Source: Pycnococcus provasolii (lineage: Eukaryota > Chlorophyta > Pseudoscourfieldiophyceae > Pseudoscourfieldiales > Pycnococcaceae). Taken from it: a stretch of DNA of 64,000 bases. Both the position numbers and the translations under genes were made by a program. Positions 10,701-22,011 of this stretch are shown piece by piece. The first letter of the stretch is position 1. Every line of letters starts with the position of its first letter. The notes beneath the pieces were generated by a model that saw only the letters and a list, made by a program, of their open reading frames with translations, was not told where the DNA came from and ran no database searches. Location of the stretch: assembly GCA_938743325.2 (NCBI GenBank), contig OW568885.1:1-64000 (forward strand), in the 5' to 3' direction.

Positions 10701-13700
10701 AAGCTTCTTTGTGTAGAGCATCCATATCGCGCGCTCGTGATCATCTGTTGGTGTGATCGAAAGATCCGTCGCCGCAACCATTTCGTCATCGTCAGTCTTC
10801 TCCTGGGTACCTTCGACGTGGCTCTGGTCGAAAAGGCTTCGCGTGCGTGTAAGCTTAATGCTCTGCAGCCGCCCGAGACTAGAACCTGAGCCACTTGGCT
10901 GATTAAGCCCGTGGGACGAAGCCGAACTCCCCGGTGCAAACAGTCGAGGTAGCGCGGGAACCAGAACATCAAGGCCCCGTTCCACTAATGCGCGACTTTC
11001 AGACTGAACGATACGTAGCATTGCAACGTACACTTGCAATACAATCTTCGATGGAGTTTGAAAAGCAGTCAAAAAGCAAGCCACATTTAAGAATGCCCAG
11101 TGACGCTCACGACTGATCGCATCGTTTCCCTTGAGATGCTTCCATCCAAAACGAAGCAACTCTCGCCGATGCGGTGTGAGCGCATTTGGAATTTTGCGAA
11201 TCAGGAGCGTCGATAGCCGAAGCAGCTGTATGCGAAGCACCTCCTCGAAGTCGCGTCCTCCAGCAGTAACAGCAGTCGTAGGTACCACGGGAGCAGCCTC
11301 TCCAGCCTTGTCGTCGTCGCCGCCCGCCGATGGGGCTGCAGCCGCCGAAGAAGCATCCTCCGATCCTAGGATATTCTGCGTGATGTACTTCACCGACTCC
11401 TGATTCACCACCACGTTGATATCGCCCCTTGCGCTCGCCGTCTCCAGCATCGGAAGCACAAGCACGTCGATCAGCCTGGCGATGTGGAACTGGTGCGGCG
11501 TTCCCTTCTTTGACAACGCAATCGACTCCTTCGCGAACATCAGCACATACTGCAACACGTCCGCACGATCCTTTGCATCCCACTCCTCCGCAATCTCGCG
11601 GAAGAATACGTGCAGAAATGTCAAGTCTGGCAGAAGTCCGGGACCGCTCGGAATGAACTCCCGCTCTTTGCCCTTCGCCTCTGCGCGAATGCCCGCGAGG
11701 CCCGTCCCCACGGACGACCCCACAGCGCGCACGATGTCGATGATGAGACGCAGGTTACGGCTGTGATTGCAGCGCACCGTGTCCACGAGCATTTTCAGGA
11801 TCCATCGGCCCTCCTTGAAGTGCAGCGGAAGACGGCCATACTTCACCACATCCTCAGGGCGCTGATTCTCGTTCAGCTGCTCGAGAAATTGTGCGAGAAT
11901 GATCCAGCGCTTGCGTAGCTCCGTCACCACACCAGTCTGCTCCGCGAGCCAGCCTGGCTTGAGCTTGTGTAGAGTCCATATCAATCGCACGCCCGAGTAC
12001 TGCGCCGTGTACGGTGGCTCTGGAGAACCCTCGGGGCGCACGCTGCCCAAGCAGTACTGTACAATCTGCATCGCCTTCTGCGCCACCTCGTCGCGAAGCT
12101 TCTCCGCCTCGGGCAGCGGGAGCAGGCGCACCAGGCGTCGGCTGTACTCCTCCTGATCGAGGCGGTCGAGGAAGTACTGCGCAGACTGAGCCGCGTACCG
12201 CGACAGAAATAGCGCGAGCGGTGGGAGGTAAGGAGACATGAGCTCGGAGTCTGGACCGGCCATCGGGAGAGCAGCCTCCAGCTGCGTCACGAGCACGACG
12301 AGGCCAGGTCGGCTGCCCTGCGTCTCGAGAAATTTCACCGCAGCGTCGGGCAGCTTGTGGAACAGCTTCAGGGTCGCCGCGGCAATCTTCGCCTCCTCGC
12401 CGTGGCGCCACTTCACCGTGCTCCCACCGCCAATCAGCCTCTCCGGCTCAAGCCACTTCTTCAGGTGCTCCATGAGCTTCTCACCGAGCGTGATGTTAAA
12501 CCAGTTGCTCAGCAGTTCGAGCAAGTGCCCGAGGCCGTGCAGAAGGTCCAGCGTGAGTTTCTTGTGGTCCGCGAGATTCTGCAAAATCGGGCGCAGGCCG
12601 TTCTGCAGCAGCTCCTTTGGCAGCTTCGAGTTTTGAATCGCAACCTTAAGGCCAGTCTTCGCAGCCTGCACAATCTCACTCGGCGGACTCACGAAGCTCT
12701 TGAAGAATACGGCAATGGCACGGTTGCGAAGCTTCACCGCATTTTCTGCCGTCGTCGTCTTGAACGGCTCCCACGCTATCGCCGCCGCCAGAAGGTCGAT
12801 GCACGCCGCGCGCAAGCGCTGCAGGTCCGCCAGCACCATGTTCGGGTAGTTCTCGAGCTCCGCAAGGGACGCCGCGTCGCTGAGGAACACCAGCATCATA
12901 TCCATCTCATCAAGCTTCGTCAGCAGCGGAGGCTCGACCGATACGCAGAATGTCACCGCCTTCACCGCAAGCATTTGCTGGTTACGCACCGTGCGGTTCT
13001 TCAGGGACTGGCGCAGGAGCTGCTCGACGAGTTCGTGCGACTTCTCGTGCGTAGACGTGATGAGAAAAGAGGGCGTGCACTTTGCGCGCTCCGCCAGCCG
13101 TTCGATAGCTTCACGCGCGCCAGAGGCGGCCGCGGCGCTTGAGGTTGTGGACAAAATCTCACGGGACAGCACGGACACAACCTGGTGCATATCTGAAGGC
13201 GGCGTTTGGGAAGGTGTTGCCGTCGCCTTGCCACTCGCGTCGGCGCCTTTGCCAGCAACGGCATCTGCCGCAGCCGCTGTCGGCTCCACCGCCGTGGCGG
13301 GAGTGGTATCTGCTTGGTTGCGATCCGCATCTGCGCCGCCACCATCGTCGCCGCCGCCAGACGGGGATACGGAGTCCACCGCACCGCCGCCGTCGGGGAT
13401 GGTCTTGGCGGTGTCGTCCGCGGGTGCCCCCTCCTCGGCGACGTTCTTTTTCCCCCCTCCAGCCTCCGGTGCTTCCGCCGCCTTCGTCGTGTCATCGCCG
13501 CCGCCCAACGCAGCATCTACCGCCGACTCTCCTGCTGCTTTGGGCGTCGCGGGCGTATTCTTCTCATCCGTGTCTGCCGCCGTTGCTGCGCGCAACTCAC
13601 GTATGTGTACCAAGTCAATCACACGCAACAGCGCATCCTTCGCGTACGCGAGATCAGCCTTCGCGTGCACATGAAGGTTGCGCATGCTCTGCAGCAGTGC

Positions 13701-16700
13701 ACATGTAATGGATGTCAGGTGCTTCTGCATCCACGACTCGGGGAGCTTGTTGAGCACGAGCAGAATCGCCTCAATTGGCCCAGAGCCGCCTGCGCCGTGC
13801 ACGCACCACAGCGCGTGCACAAGCCGCTTCGTCAGCTTGTCGAGCACCGTCGGCAACGTAGATGGCGCCGCCGCCTCTTCCGCCTGAGGAGACGCCTCGG
13901 TATCTACGTCCATTGCAGCAGCAGCAGCAGCAGCGCCTTCGTCGGCGGCGGCGGCGGCGTCACCTCCACCCTCCTCTTCCGGAACACCCTTCTTTGCAGT
14001 ATCGCTCTTCTTCTCCTTCCCGTCGCCGCCACTTGACTGGGCAGCGTGAAGTGCTAGTGTCGTGTCTACGAACACATCAAGGCTGTGCAGCGCAGCCTTG
14101 GCGTGGCGATCAGAGTCGCCAAGCAGCTCGACAATCGCATCGAGAAAGAGGACTGGATCAAGACGCCGCAAGTCTTGTGCTTCTGACGATGATGCCGTTC
14201 CTGGCGCTGCCTGCTGCTGCTGTGACGAAGGGTCGTCGTCGCCGTCTACCACAACGCGGGGAGGCAATAGTGGTGTCGCCGCTCCTGCCGTCGCTGTGCC
14301 GGCGTCGTCACCGCCGGCGGGCTTGTCCATCGATGCGAAGAGGATAGCAAAGTGTCGTGTCACGTCGTCAGCGAAAGTTTCATCCACGTCCTTCATCTCC
14401 GCGGTATCCGATGCAGCGATGACCGTTGCCAAAATCTGACGGAGGACAGTAGTTTGCTGGGCATTTCGCTCTATGTTTGTTTTTTGTTGCTGTATCCTGC
14501 TGTTTGTGAGCGTAGGCTGCGCGCTTTGGTGATCTGTGGCGACATTTTCTTCTTCCCTCGGTTGTTCGTCATTGGGCTTGGTGGTGGTAGCTCCGTCAGG
14601 AACACGTGCTGGCTCCGTGGATGATGGTTCTGCAGGATCGTCTCCTTCTTCTTCTCCCTCATCACGATGATGCATCTCTTCTGCTGTTTGCGCCACTTCT
14701 ACTACATCAGCTGCAGCCGCCACTGCCCTCGATTGCTCTTCATTTTTCTCGTCTTTGCATTGTTCCATTTGTGCGGCGGTGGTGCCGCATGCGAGTTCTG
14801 GAAGTTTTAAAAATAAAACCAAGGATGTGCGCAGAATCCGAATGGCCTGGATTCGGTGATGATACAATTCATCGGGATGTTCTTCTGCTGTGGATCTAGT
14901 AGTACCACCGCAATCCTCTGTGCGACAATGCGAACTCGTCGACAGTAGGAAGCTGCGTGTCATCGACACAATCTGGTCGAGAGGAATGAGAAAGCTTTTC
15001 GAATGATTCTCAAATGCGAGGAGGGCACGTAGACCGTGTTCAGGGTTCTTGTACTCAATCTGCAGAGGATCGCGCAACAGGAAGCGGCGATTGCGCCCGC
15101 CGAGCCTTCCTAGAAGTTGCAGCGTCCTGAAGCTGTAGTTGGATGTCGTAGTGTCCGCGTTGATGTGGAGCAACTGCCACAACGCCGTGAGAAGCGCACC
15201 CTCTTCTTGAGCCATGGAAGGCTCCAAAAACTCTGGATTCAGAGATTCGATCCAGTACTCTAGTGTGCGTAGACCAAGTGTGATTAGATCGCCTTTCCAC
15301 GCACGCAGCGAAACGACAAGCGGTCTCATCAGAAGGGTGAGATGAGGTAAGAGGTACTGCAGCCGAACAGGAATTGTCAAGCAAATCTCAACAAGTACGT
15401 CACGCACGGTGAAAAGTTCACTTTCACCGCCGCCACAACTGTCGTCGTCGTAGTAGCCATCCCACTGTTGATGGCGGTGATCATTGTCGCTATCATTCTG
15501 CTGCGAAATCCTGCCATTGCTGTGGCTACCGTGGTGGATGTAGCACCGTCGTTGTCGGCGCTCCTCAATCAGAGCGACTGCGCTGGTGATCGCTTGCACG
15601 AGTCCTGGAAGAACTCCACACATTTCGCGTAAGATTATGTCGGAGAAGTGTGGTTGCTGTGTTCGGAATAGAGCACGAAGCACGTGACCTGCGAATGACA
15701 TCTTCTTGCCACTTGAACTGTCCGTCGTAAGCATGGTCATGCATCGCCTCAAAAGACGACTGATGTATGAGGCGAGGATACGATCGCCCTCAGGCCCTGC
15801 ACGTGCCAACGTACTGAAAGACAAGTTGTACAGATGCAGAGAAACCTTTTCGTATCGACGACGACGAAGGCGGTCGTGCTCCTCCACCTCCACCACCACC
15901 TCCTCCTCCTCCTTTGTTGAATCACCACCACCACCACTCGTTCTCAGCAGGTCATCGACTAGGCTGGCCAGCGCGACATCAGCGGCACACACTCTATGCG
16001 GGCTCTTGCTGAAGACGTTCCCAATAACGCCCGCAAATGCAGGAACAGCTGCCATCGTCTCGGCAATCTCGTTGAATTTTGTGCTGAAAATGCTGTAGAA
16101 AGTGCCCTTGTCGAGGACGGTGATCATGAGGTAGTAATTTTCAGCAACGACAGAAGAAAGATCGGACTCGGAACCACCAGTCGAGGCGTCTCTGCTGCGC
16201 GGCCTTCCGCTGCTGTTTGATCCTGCTGACGATGATAATGATGCTGAAAACGAAGATTGCTGATCAGTTTGTGGGATGAAGCCACTGTTGCGCATTCTCT
16301 CGAGCGATGTGAACTCTTTGTCATCAATCGTCATGCTATATGCACCGTCATAGAACAAACGCGCGCATGCATGCAGTTCGTCTTCCTGGAGTCGCCGTCC
16401 TCCTTCAATTGCTGCTGCCATGTCAGAGGACAACGCTGGAGCTGCTATTATATCAAAGCGTGAACAATTAGACAGACTCCAGAGAAGGGTTTTCAGGCCA
16501 ACCACGAGAGCACGAATATGCTGCCTAGTATCCGCAATCTCCTTGCAGATTTCCGCAGCATCCTCCTCCGTCGTCGTTGTCCTTGTCGCCGCCGCCGTCG
16601 CAGTCGTATCGTCATCATCATCACAGCCATTGCTGCTCTTCTTCTTCTTGTCGCCGTTGCCTTCGCTGCTGATGCCACCCTCGTATTCATGATTTGACAT

Positions 16701-18637
16701 TTTCGCGAGCTGCGCAGCACCTGCAGCCGTGGCTCTGTGCTTGATCCCATCAATTTGATCACGCATGGAGCAAACGATGCCGGAAAATCTCAGGAAAATT
16801 GAGCTGAGAAGTTTGCGTGCCTCCAGGGCCTCATCCACATCCTCGCCGCGCTTCCCGAATATGTTTTCGACGAGGTAAAGCAAGATGCGCACACACGTCG
16901 TACGCACACTGAGAGGCAGCGACACATCGTGCACGTTTCGCGTGAAGATCTGCACCACGCGGTGCATTTGCACGAGGCTCAGCTGCGCGCGCACGTGGTG
17001 AACGAGCTCGGCGAGCAGCGCGTATGCGAGAGGGCGCAGCGCCTCGTGGCAGTGCATGCCAGATCCCACGAGCACGCGCTCGTTGAGCAGCTCATCTACC
17101 TTCTCATACAGCCCCTGCGCAAATTTTGTCTGCAAGATGTGTCGGCACGCGACGAGCAGCTCCTTGCGATTCGCCGCATGATCAGAGCATGTCGTGAGGA
17201 GATTGACGATTCCCGTGCATATGTCGACGCTGTGAGAGTTCACAGCTTCTGCCAGGTCCTTTAGACGCAGCAGATACACAAGGAATGTTATCGTTTTCAC
17301 CTGCGCTGTGATGTAGGGATCCATCCACTTCTTGTCATCCTCAGTACTTGCTCTACTACTAGTATTATTATCCCCATGGCCATCGTGTCGTCGTCGTGGC
17401 TGGAATTTGCTTCCCTGGCTGACGAATTGGCTAAAGGGCTCGACAAGTGTTGCGACGATTCTCTCCGATGCGACGCTTGGATTTGCCTGCACGAGAAACA
17501 TGAGGATGAGTGGCAACTCTGCAAGAACCCTGAAAGAAGCGATACTAGCCTTCATGGCGGTGTCGCTGTCGTCGCTGCTGCTACTACTGCCCATGATGAT
17601 GCCCCTTGACGCCTTGTCCTCCTCCTCCTCCTCCTCCTCATCTTCTCCTCTCTTGTCAGCGGCAGCATTGTTTGTTGGGATTTCGCTGTTGTTGATATTA
17701 TCAACTTCCATCGCCATGCTGGTAGTGGTGTCGTCTCCTCCGTCGTCTCCGTCGTCGCGGTGCTGATGGTGTCGCATGTTTGAGGAGACTTGCACAAGCT
17801 GACGCTTTTGAACGTGATCGAGGCACGTACGAACACAGGTGACAACAGGAGCAATGCAGTCCTCCATGTGTCCACGGAAATGTCGATGTAAGTCGTAGAC
17901 GATGCGCAACGCCACAAGAGCATTCTCCTCATTGTCACATCGCGCAACTGCGTCCACATATGATAATGTCTTGTTGTTGTTGTTGTCGTCGTTCATCATC
18001 ATTATGGTACTATCGGCGGCGGCGGCGGCGGCGCCGTTCTGAGCATCTGGTTCGTCGGCGTTGTTGACGACGCTTATTGTTTTTGCTGTTGACGGCGGCG
18101 GCGGCGTCAGCAAGCCAAGACACATGTCGTGAATGTCGCTTCTGTACGGCCTGAGCAATTCGTTTGGGGGGAGGCGGTGCACCACCTCCAGTACCAAGTT
18201 TCTCAAGCGATGTTGATCTGTTGTACGGGTTCTCTGCACGGGAACGTTGCGAAGGATGTGCTGAAAAGCGGGAATCAGATGCTTCAGGAACTCGCCGTAG
18301 CGCTGGCTGTAAACCACCTCAATGTCGTCCTTGATTTCCATCATGACTGCCAATTTCTCACTCGCATCTATTCCAGAGAAGGAGGGTTCAGTTGTTGTTG
18401 TTGTTGTTGTTGTTGAGTGAGTGTTCATCATTTGAAATATAATAAAGAGTTTATCACCAGTTACCACCATCAGATCAACAAATTGGTTCTTCTATCAACT
18501 ATCAAGCCTCCTCAGCAGGACTCCTTTGGTCAATCATCAAACAACAAAGACCAGTTGAAATAAATAAGCAAATGTTATATGTGCGCGTACGTACCTTTGC
18601 TGTCGTCGAGCAGGCTTCTGGCACGCTGCTCCATCAT
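4740..18637 (-). CDS. TRA1: TRRAP/Tra1-like pseudokinase, copy A
   Basis: TRRAP/Tra1 is the giant scaffold of the SAGA and NuA4-type histone acetyltransferase complexes, where it receives transcription activators. Two exons are inferred: 18637-18595 (14 codons plus one base) and 18367-4740, giving 4,556 residues. The first exon was chosen because its G|GTACGT donor joins in frame to the TAG|AT acceptor and puts the intron at the same place and phase as in copy B. A start at 18470 without splicing is the alternative. HEAT-type helical repeats fill most of the protein, then the FAT region (about residues 3200-4050), the PI3K-like domain, and a FATC end finishing in WMPWL (copy B ends in WHPWL). 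In the kinase-like domain the usual GDRHxxN is replaced by GHRTPSR, so it is a pseudokinase. Ala/Asp/Gly-rich disordered inserts occur near 13200-14050. Confidence 0.93.
5082..5469 (-). repeat. TRRAP identity tracts 5 and 6, copy A side
   Basis: Two short near-identical tracts lie here: 5388-5469 (82 bases) matches 51167-51248, and 5082-5292 (211 bases) matches 51344-51554. The roughly 95 bases between them, which cover the inactive catalytic-loop equivalent, differ clearly between the copies. Confidence 0.85.
5911..6517 (-). repeat. TRRAP identity tract 4, copy A side
   Basis: This 607-base tract (about residues 3965-4167) spans the end of FAT and the start of the PI3K-like domain and is nearly identical to 49627-50233. 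It ends at TQLFLVQ, after which the copies diverge. Confidence 0.9.
7751..8728 (-). repeat. TRRAP identity tract 3, copy A side
   Basis: This 978-base tract in the FAT region (about residues 3228-3554) is nearly identical and equal in length to 47410-48387 of copy B. It runs from SFLKRAGAL to LQESARVI. Fewer than ten residue differences are visible. Confidence 0.9.
11123..14440 (-). repeat. TRRAP identity tract 2, copy A side
   Basis: This is the longest tract, 3,318 bases (about residues 1324-2430). It matches 41236-44547 with about ten amino-acid differences over about 1,100 residues. The two copies differ by only two codons in length, in an Ala/Asp run. Even the disordered Ala/Asp/Gly-rich inserts are shared, which would not survive long independent evolution. 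Confidence 0.92.
16803..17243 (-). repeat. TRRAP identity tract 1, copy A side
   Basis: This 441-base stretch (about residues 390-537 of copy A) matches 38946-39386 of copy B almost base for base, with no length change. Sequence on both sides is strongly diverged. The left edge lies at the codons for NSHSVDICTG and the right edge at EARKLLS. Confidence 0.9.
18368..18594 (-). other. Intron 1 of TRRAP copy A (inferred)
   Basis: This 227-base phase 1 intron has the donor AAAG|GTACGTAC and acceptor GGAATAG|AT, and carries a CAA-type trinucleotide run near its 3' end. Splicing joins K-(G|AT)-A-S-E-K. Copy B is spliced at the equivalent residue, before V-E-A-K, also in phase 1. Confidence 0.7.
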
Positions 18638-19064
18638 GATGGCGGATTGGCGGCGCGAACGAAGAAGTGCTCACTCAAGTGCTCCCTGTTGTGAAGAAAA
18701 AGAAAAGCGAGCGAAGGAAGGAAGGTCCAAGGAAGCCTGCCTGCTCGTGTGCTCAGGCAGGAACTTCTTGAACTTCTTGGAAATGAACGGCGCGGGAGGT
18801 GGCCGGTGGAGGGGGGCGCGGGTTCTTTTCTTCTCCAAAAACAATGGCGCAGGAAGGGGGATTGGAATTTCCCGACTTCCGGTGCCGACTGCAGAGTGGT
18901 AGGAATAGGAATTCCAGAGGGGGTAGGGTACCCATTTCCCATTTCCCCCTTCCCTTCCCGCCCCCGGGACCTCGCCCGCCTGGGCCCTGGGGACGGTCCC
19001 TTTTAGCCTTCCAGCCCTCTTCAAGCGTTCCCGCCCCCTCCTGCAGCCCCCGCCCTCCGCCGGC
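18638..19064. promoter_or_regulatory. Divergent promoter region, TRRAP copy A / DHODH
   Basis: This 427-base gap separates two oppositely transcribed genes and must hold both promoters. It is rich in purine and pyrimidine runs. No CCCCGAA heptamer was noticed here. Confidence 0.5.
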
Positions 19065-20393
19065 GTGAGCTTGCGTGCGGCCATGACAGCCTTGATACGA
19101 CGCGCCGCAGGGACGCTCGCCGCCGCCGGTGGTGCCGGGCTTGTATACTGGTCCGTCGCTCTTGACGACACGCAGCGCACGGCGTTGTCGTTCGAGGCAT
19201 TCTCGCGCGCTATGCCCCTGGCTCGCTTGGTTGATGCGGAGAGCGCTCACCGTCTGGCTGTGGCTGCCCTCGCCGCCAGGGTTGCGCCGAAAGAGACGCG
19301 GCTCGATGCACCGGAGCTGAGCACGACGCTGTTCGGCAGGCACCTGAGCAACCCGCTTGGCCTCGCGGCTGGTTTCGACAAGGGTGCGGAGGCGATTCCG
19401 GCGCTCTTCGGACTTGGATTTGGTCTCGTCGAGGTTGGCTCCATCACGCCCAAGCCACAGGACGGGAATCCCAAGCCTCGCGTGTTTCGCCTGACAGAAC
19501 ACCGCGCCATCATAAATCGATACGGCTTCAATAGCGACGGATGTGCAGCCGCGGCACGACGCCTTGCGACGTTTCGTGCCGAAAACTCTCTTGCCACCGC
19601 CACCACCGCCGGTGCCACCACCACCACCACCACTTCCTCCTCCTCCACCTCCACCTCCACCTCTTCAAGTCTGCTTGGAGTGAATCTTGGCAAAAATAAG
19701 CTTTCCACGGATAGTGCGGCTGACTACGCCGCCGGCACGGAGGCGCTCGCGTTCTTCGCAGACTACCTAGTCATCAACGTGAGTTCGCCGAACACGCCTG
19801 GGTTGCGTGGACTACAGGAGAGTGCGGAGCTGACGAAACTCGTGCGTGCGGTGAAGGACACGCTGCGAACGCTCGAGAAGGATCGGGGCGTTCAGTGGGT
19901 GAACGGCTGCCCACCACCGGTTGTCGTCAAGCTTGCACCTGATCTGAATGGCGAAGAGATACGAAACATCGCACGCGCGGCGATGCGCAGCGGCGTCGAC
20001 GGCTTGATTGTCAGCAACACTACGGTTTCTCGCCCAGGCGGAATTGCCGACCACGAGCGGGCGAGCGAGGCTGGTGGTTTGAGTGGACCTCCTCTGATGG
20101 ATTTGAGCACGCAGACTTTGCGCGAAGTTTATCGCGCGACGGGGGGTAAAATTCCCATCATTGGCGTAGGTGGCGTGAGCAGCGGACGCGATGCATATCG
20201 CAAAATCAGAGCGGGAGCTTCAGTTGTGCAGCTGTACACTGCATTCGCTTATGAAGGTCCTGCCCTTGTTCCTGCCATCAAGGAAGAACTTGCGGCATGC
20301 TTGCGCAGCGACGGATACGAGAGCGTGGCGGATGCGGTTGGCGCGGATTACCGCGAAAAGAAGAGCGGTGGCCGTCGTCGTCGCAGCACGTAA
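19065..20393 (+). CDS. Dihydroorotate dehydrogenase, class 2 (mitochondrial)
   Basis: The enzyme oxidises dihydroorotate to orotate with quinone in the mitochondrial inner membrane, the fourth step of UMP synthesis. The 442-residue product starts with an Arg/Ala-rich mitochondrial presequence and a short hydrophobic anchor (GTLAAAGGAGLVYWSVAL), as in class 2 enzymes. Family motifs follow in order: NPLGLAAGFDKGAE, GLVEVGSITPKPQ, NRYGFNSDG, LGVNLGKNK, INVSSPNTPGLR (with the catalytic Ser region), VKLAPDL, GLIVSNTT, IIGVGGVSSG and VQLYTAFAYEGP. A Thr/Ser low-complexity insert (about residues 180-204) sits in a loop before LGVNLGKNK. Another ATG 18 bases downstream could also serve as start. Confidence 0.96.
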   Translation: MSLRAAMTALIRRAAGTLAAAGGAGLVYWSVALDDTQRTALSFEAFSRAMPLARLVDAESAHRLAVAALAARVAPKETRLDAPELSTTLFGRHLSNPLGLAAGFDKGAEAIPALFGLGFGLVEVGSITPKPQDGNPKPRVFRLTEHRAIINRYGFNSDGCAAAARRLATFRAENSLATATTAGATTTTTTSSSSTSTSTSSSLLGVNLGKNKLSTDSAADYAAGTEALAFFADYLVINVSSPNTPGLRGLQESAELTKLVRAVKDTLRTLEKDRGVQWVNGCPPPVVVKLAPDLNGEEIRNIARAAMRSGVDGLIVSNTTVSRPGGIADHERASEAGGLSGPPLMDLSTQTLREVYRATGGKIPIIGVGGVSSGRDAYRKIRAGASVVQLYTAFAYEGPALVPAIKEELAACLRSDGYESVADAVGADYREKKSGGRRRRST

Positions 20394-20685
20394 ATGGAAA
20401 CAAAACAAACACAAACAAGAAAAAATGTTGTGCTTTCGGGTGTGTGTGTGCGTGTGTGTGTGTGTGCGCGCGCGCGCTTGTGTGTTGTAAAAGAAATTGA
20501 TTTACTCGTCAAACCGCCGACGCGCGCACGCGCTGGCATTTTCCCGCCGTAATTCTTTTTTTTGTTTTGCTCATCTTTGGATTCGTACTCTCCTCAGATA
20601 TTGTTTTTTTGTGGGGGTGGTATTTATTGTAGTTTTTTTTTTTCTCTCCCGTTCGTTGCTTTCCGCCATCCGCAAAAGTACGCTC
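20394..20685. other. Convergent 3' region, DHODH / MIS12-like
   Basis: The two genes end towards each other across 292 bases. A (TG)n and (CG)n simple-sequence run lies at about 20440-20480, and T-rich runs follow at 20550-20645. Confidence 0.6.
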
Positions 20686-21540
20686 CTAATGAAGATTTTG
20701 GCCGAGCTCATGCAATGCACCTACACCTAATCCACCTAGAACCGCGCGCCGCCGCGCAATCTCCGCCTCCACCGCCTCTGGCGTTTCGTCAGCCTCGCTT
20801 ACTTTCGTCACGAGCCCATCTGCTTTCTGCATCAGCGGCTGAAGCTTTGTCGCTGCAGCTACCAGCACCGCGGCGTCCTCGACGATGCGCGCCTCGTTCT
20901 CCTTCCCGTCAGTGACGCCGTCAACGCCGCTAATCAGAAACGGCGCTGTCGCACCCTTGGCGACCCGCGCTTCGTAGGAGCTGAGCTCTCGCTTGAGAGC
21001 AGCAGCCTCGCCGTGCAGCTCTGACGCAGCCCTTCGTTCCGCGCTCACCGCCGCGCGAAGGCGCGTAAGCTCCTCGTCAAGCGCCGCCTCCTGTGCAATT
21101 TGCTCCTGCTCTTCTGTCATGGGCTCCTCCCCTCCCTCAAGCCTTCGCAGAGCTGTCCTGAGTTTCGCCGGAATGGCAAAGCACCTCTCCACCGCTCGCT
21201 GCTGGAACACCTCAAGCTTTGCGGTTGCGTTCGTCCTCAGCGCCTCGAAGAGCTGCTGCGCAAACATCTTCACCTTGTCCTGCTGGTCTGCGTGTTGCGG
21301 CAGCTGGCTAAGCAAGTAGCCCTCGTATGCGTCCATGGCATCGGCGCAGTAGTAGAGCACGCTGTCCGACGCGTCGGACAGAAGCTTGGTCGTTGGCAGC
21401 GTGGCTGCGAGCGCGGATGCTGGCGACGACGTCACATGTGCGTGTTGTTGTGTTTGTTGCTGCTGCATCTGCATAGTTGTTGACGTGGATGGCGTAGGCT
21501 GTGGTGCTGTGTTTGGCGTCCACGAGGCGTCCACCGGCAT
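20686..21540 (-). CDS. MIS12-like kinetochore protein
   Basis: The 284-residue product has a Gln/Thr-rich N-terminus, then a helical segment (LYYCADAMDAYEGYLLSQL) and the stretch KLEVFQQRAVERCFAIP. That stretch resembles the MIS12 signature (W/F-E-x-Y-x-x-R/x-x-C-F-A-V/I-P) in animal, fungal and plant homologues. A coiled coil fills residues about 150-215. MIS12 is a founding subunit of the MIS12/MIND complex that links centromeric chromatin to the NDC80 microtubule receptor. The call rests on one strong motif plus similar length and architecture; another coiled-coil protein is possible. It is divergent with the kinesin. Confidence 0.65.
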   Translation of the reverse strand: MPVDASWTPNTAPQPTPSTSTTMQMQQQQTQQHAHVTSSPASALAATLPTTKLLSDASDSVLYYCADAMDAYEGYLLSQLPQHADQQDKVKMFAQQLFEALRTNATAKLEVFQQRAVERCFAIPAKLRTALRRLEGGEEPMTEEQEQIAQEAALDEELTRLRAAVSAERRAASELHGEAAALKRELSSYEARVAKGATAPFLISGVDGVTDGKENEARIVEDAAVLVAAATKLQPLMQKADGLVTKVSEADETPEAVEAEIARRRAVLGGLGVGALHELGQNLH

Positions 21541-22011
21541 GGGTTAGGGACAGCTATTGTTGTGGTACAATAGACAGCCAGCGCGCAGAATGTCGTTTGA
21601 AGGCGGGGAGGAGGGAGGAGGGAGAGGGGGAGGGGAGGGGCCCGCGGGAAACGGAAGGGAAGGGAAGGGGGGTTCAAACAACAACAAGGGGAGGGAAAGA
21701 AACAGTCCAAAGGGAAGTTAACACACCCTGTTCACTACCCTGTTCCCCGCATTGGCAATTGGCAATTGGAAATTGGCACTTGGGGGGATCCGTCGTTGTC
21801 GTTGTCGTTGTCCTGTGACTTGGAGGCGAGGCATTTCCTTCTTCTTCCTTTTCGTTGTTAGTTCCACGGGTGCGATGCGATGCCCTGAACTCCACTCCGT
21901 CTGTCAATCTTTCACTCTTTTTCCCCCTTTCCCCTCCCCCCTTTTTCTGTTCTCTTCTTTTTTCCCATCCCAATCCCTCGGCTCACAACACAACACACGA
22001 ATACCTTTGTC
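21541..22011. promoter_or_regulatory. Divergent promoter region, MIS12-like / kinesin
   Basis: This 471-base gap contains a long purine run (about 21600-21715), a run of imperfect CAATTGG repeats (about 21752-21780) and pyrimidine tracts just before the kinesin start. The two genes it serves would both act in chromosome segregation, so shared cell-cycle control is plausible but not shown. Confidence 0.5.

Noticed and set aside
12357-13142. Long open frame antisense to TRRAP copy A, repeated antisense to copy B at 42528-43313
   Set aside because: It appears in both places only because the two genes share an identity tract. The product is His/Arg/Leu-rich without a domain.
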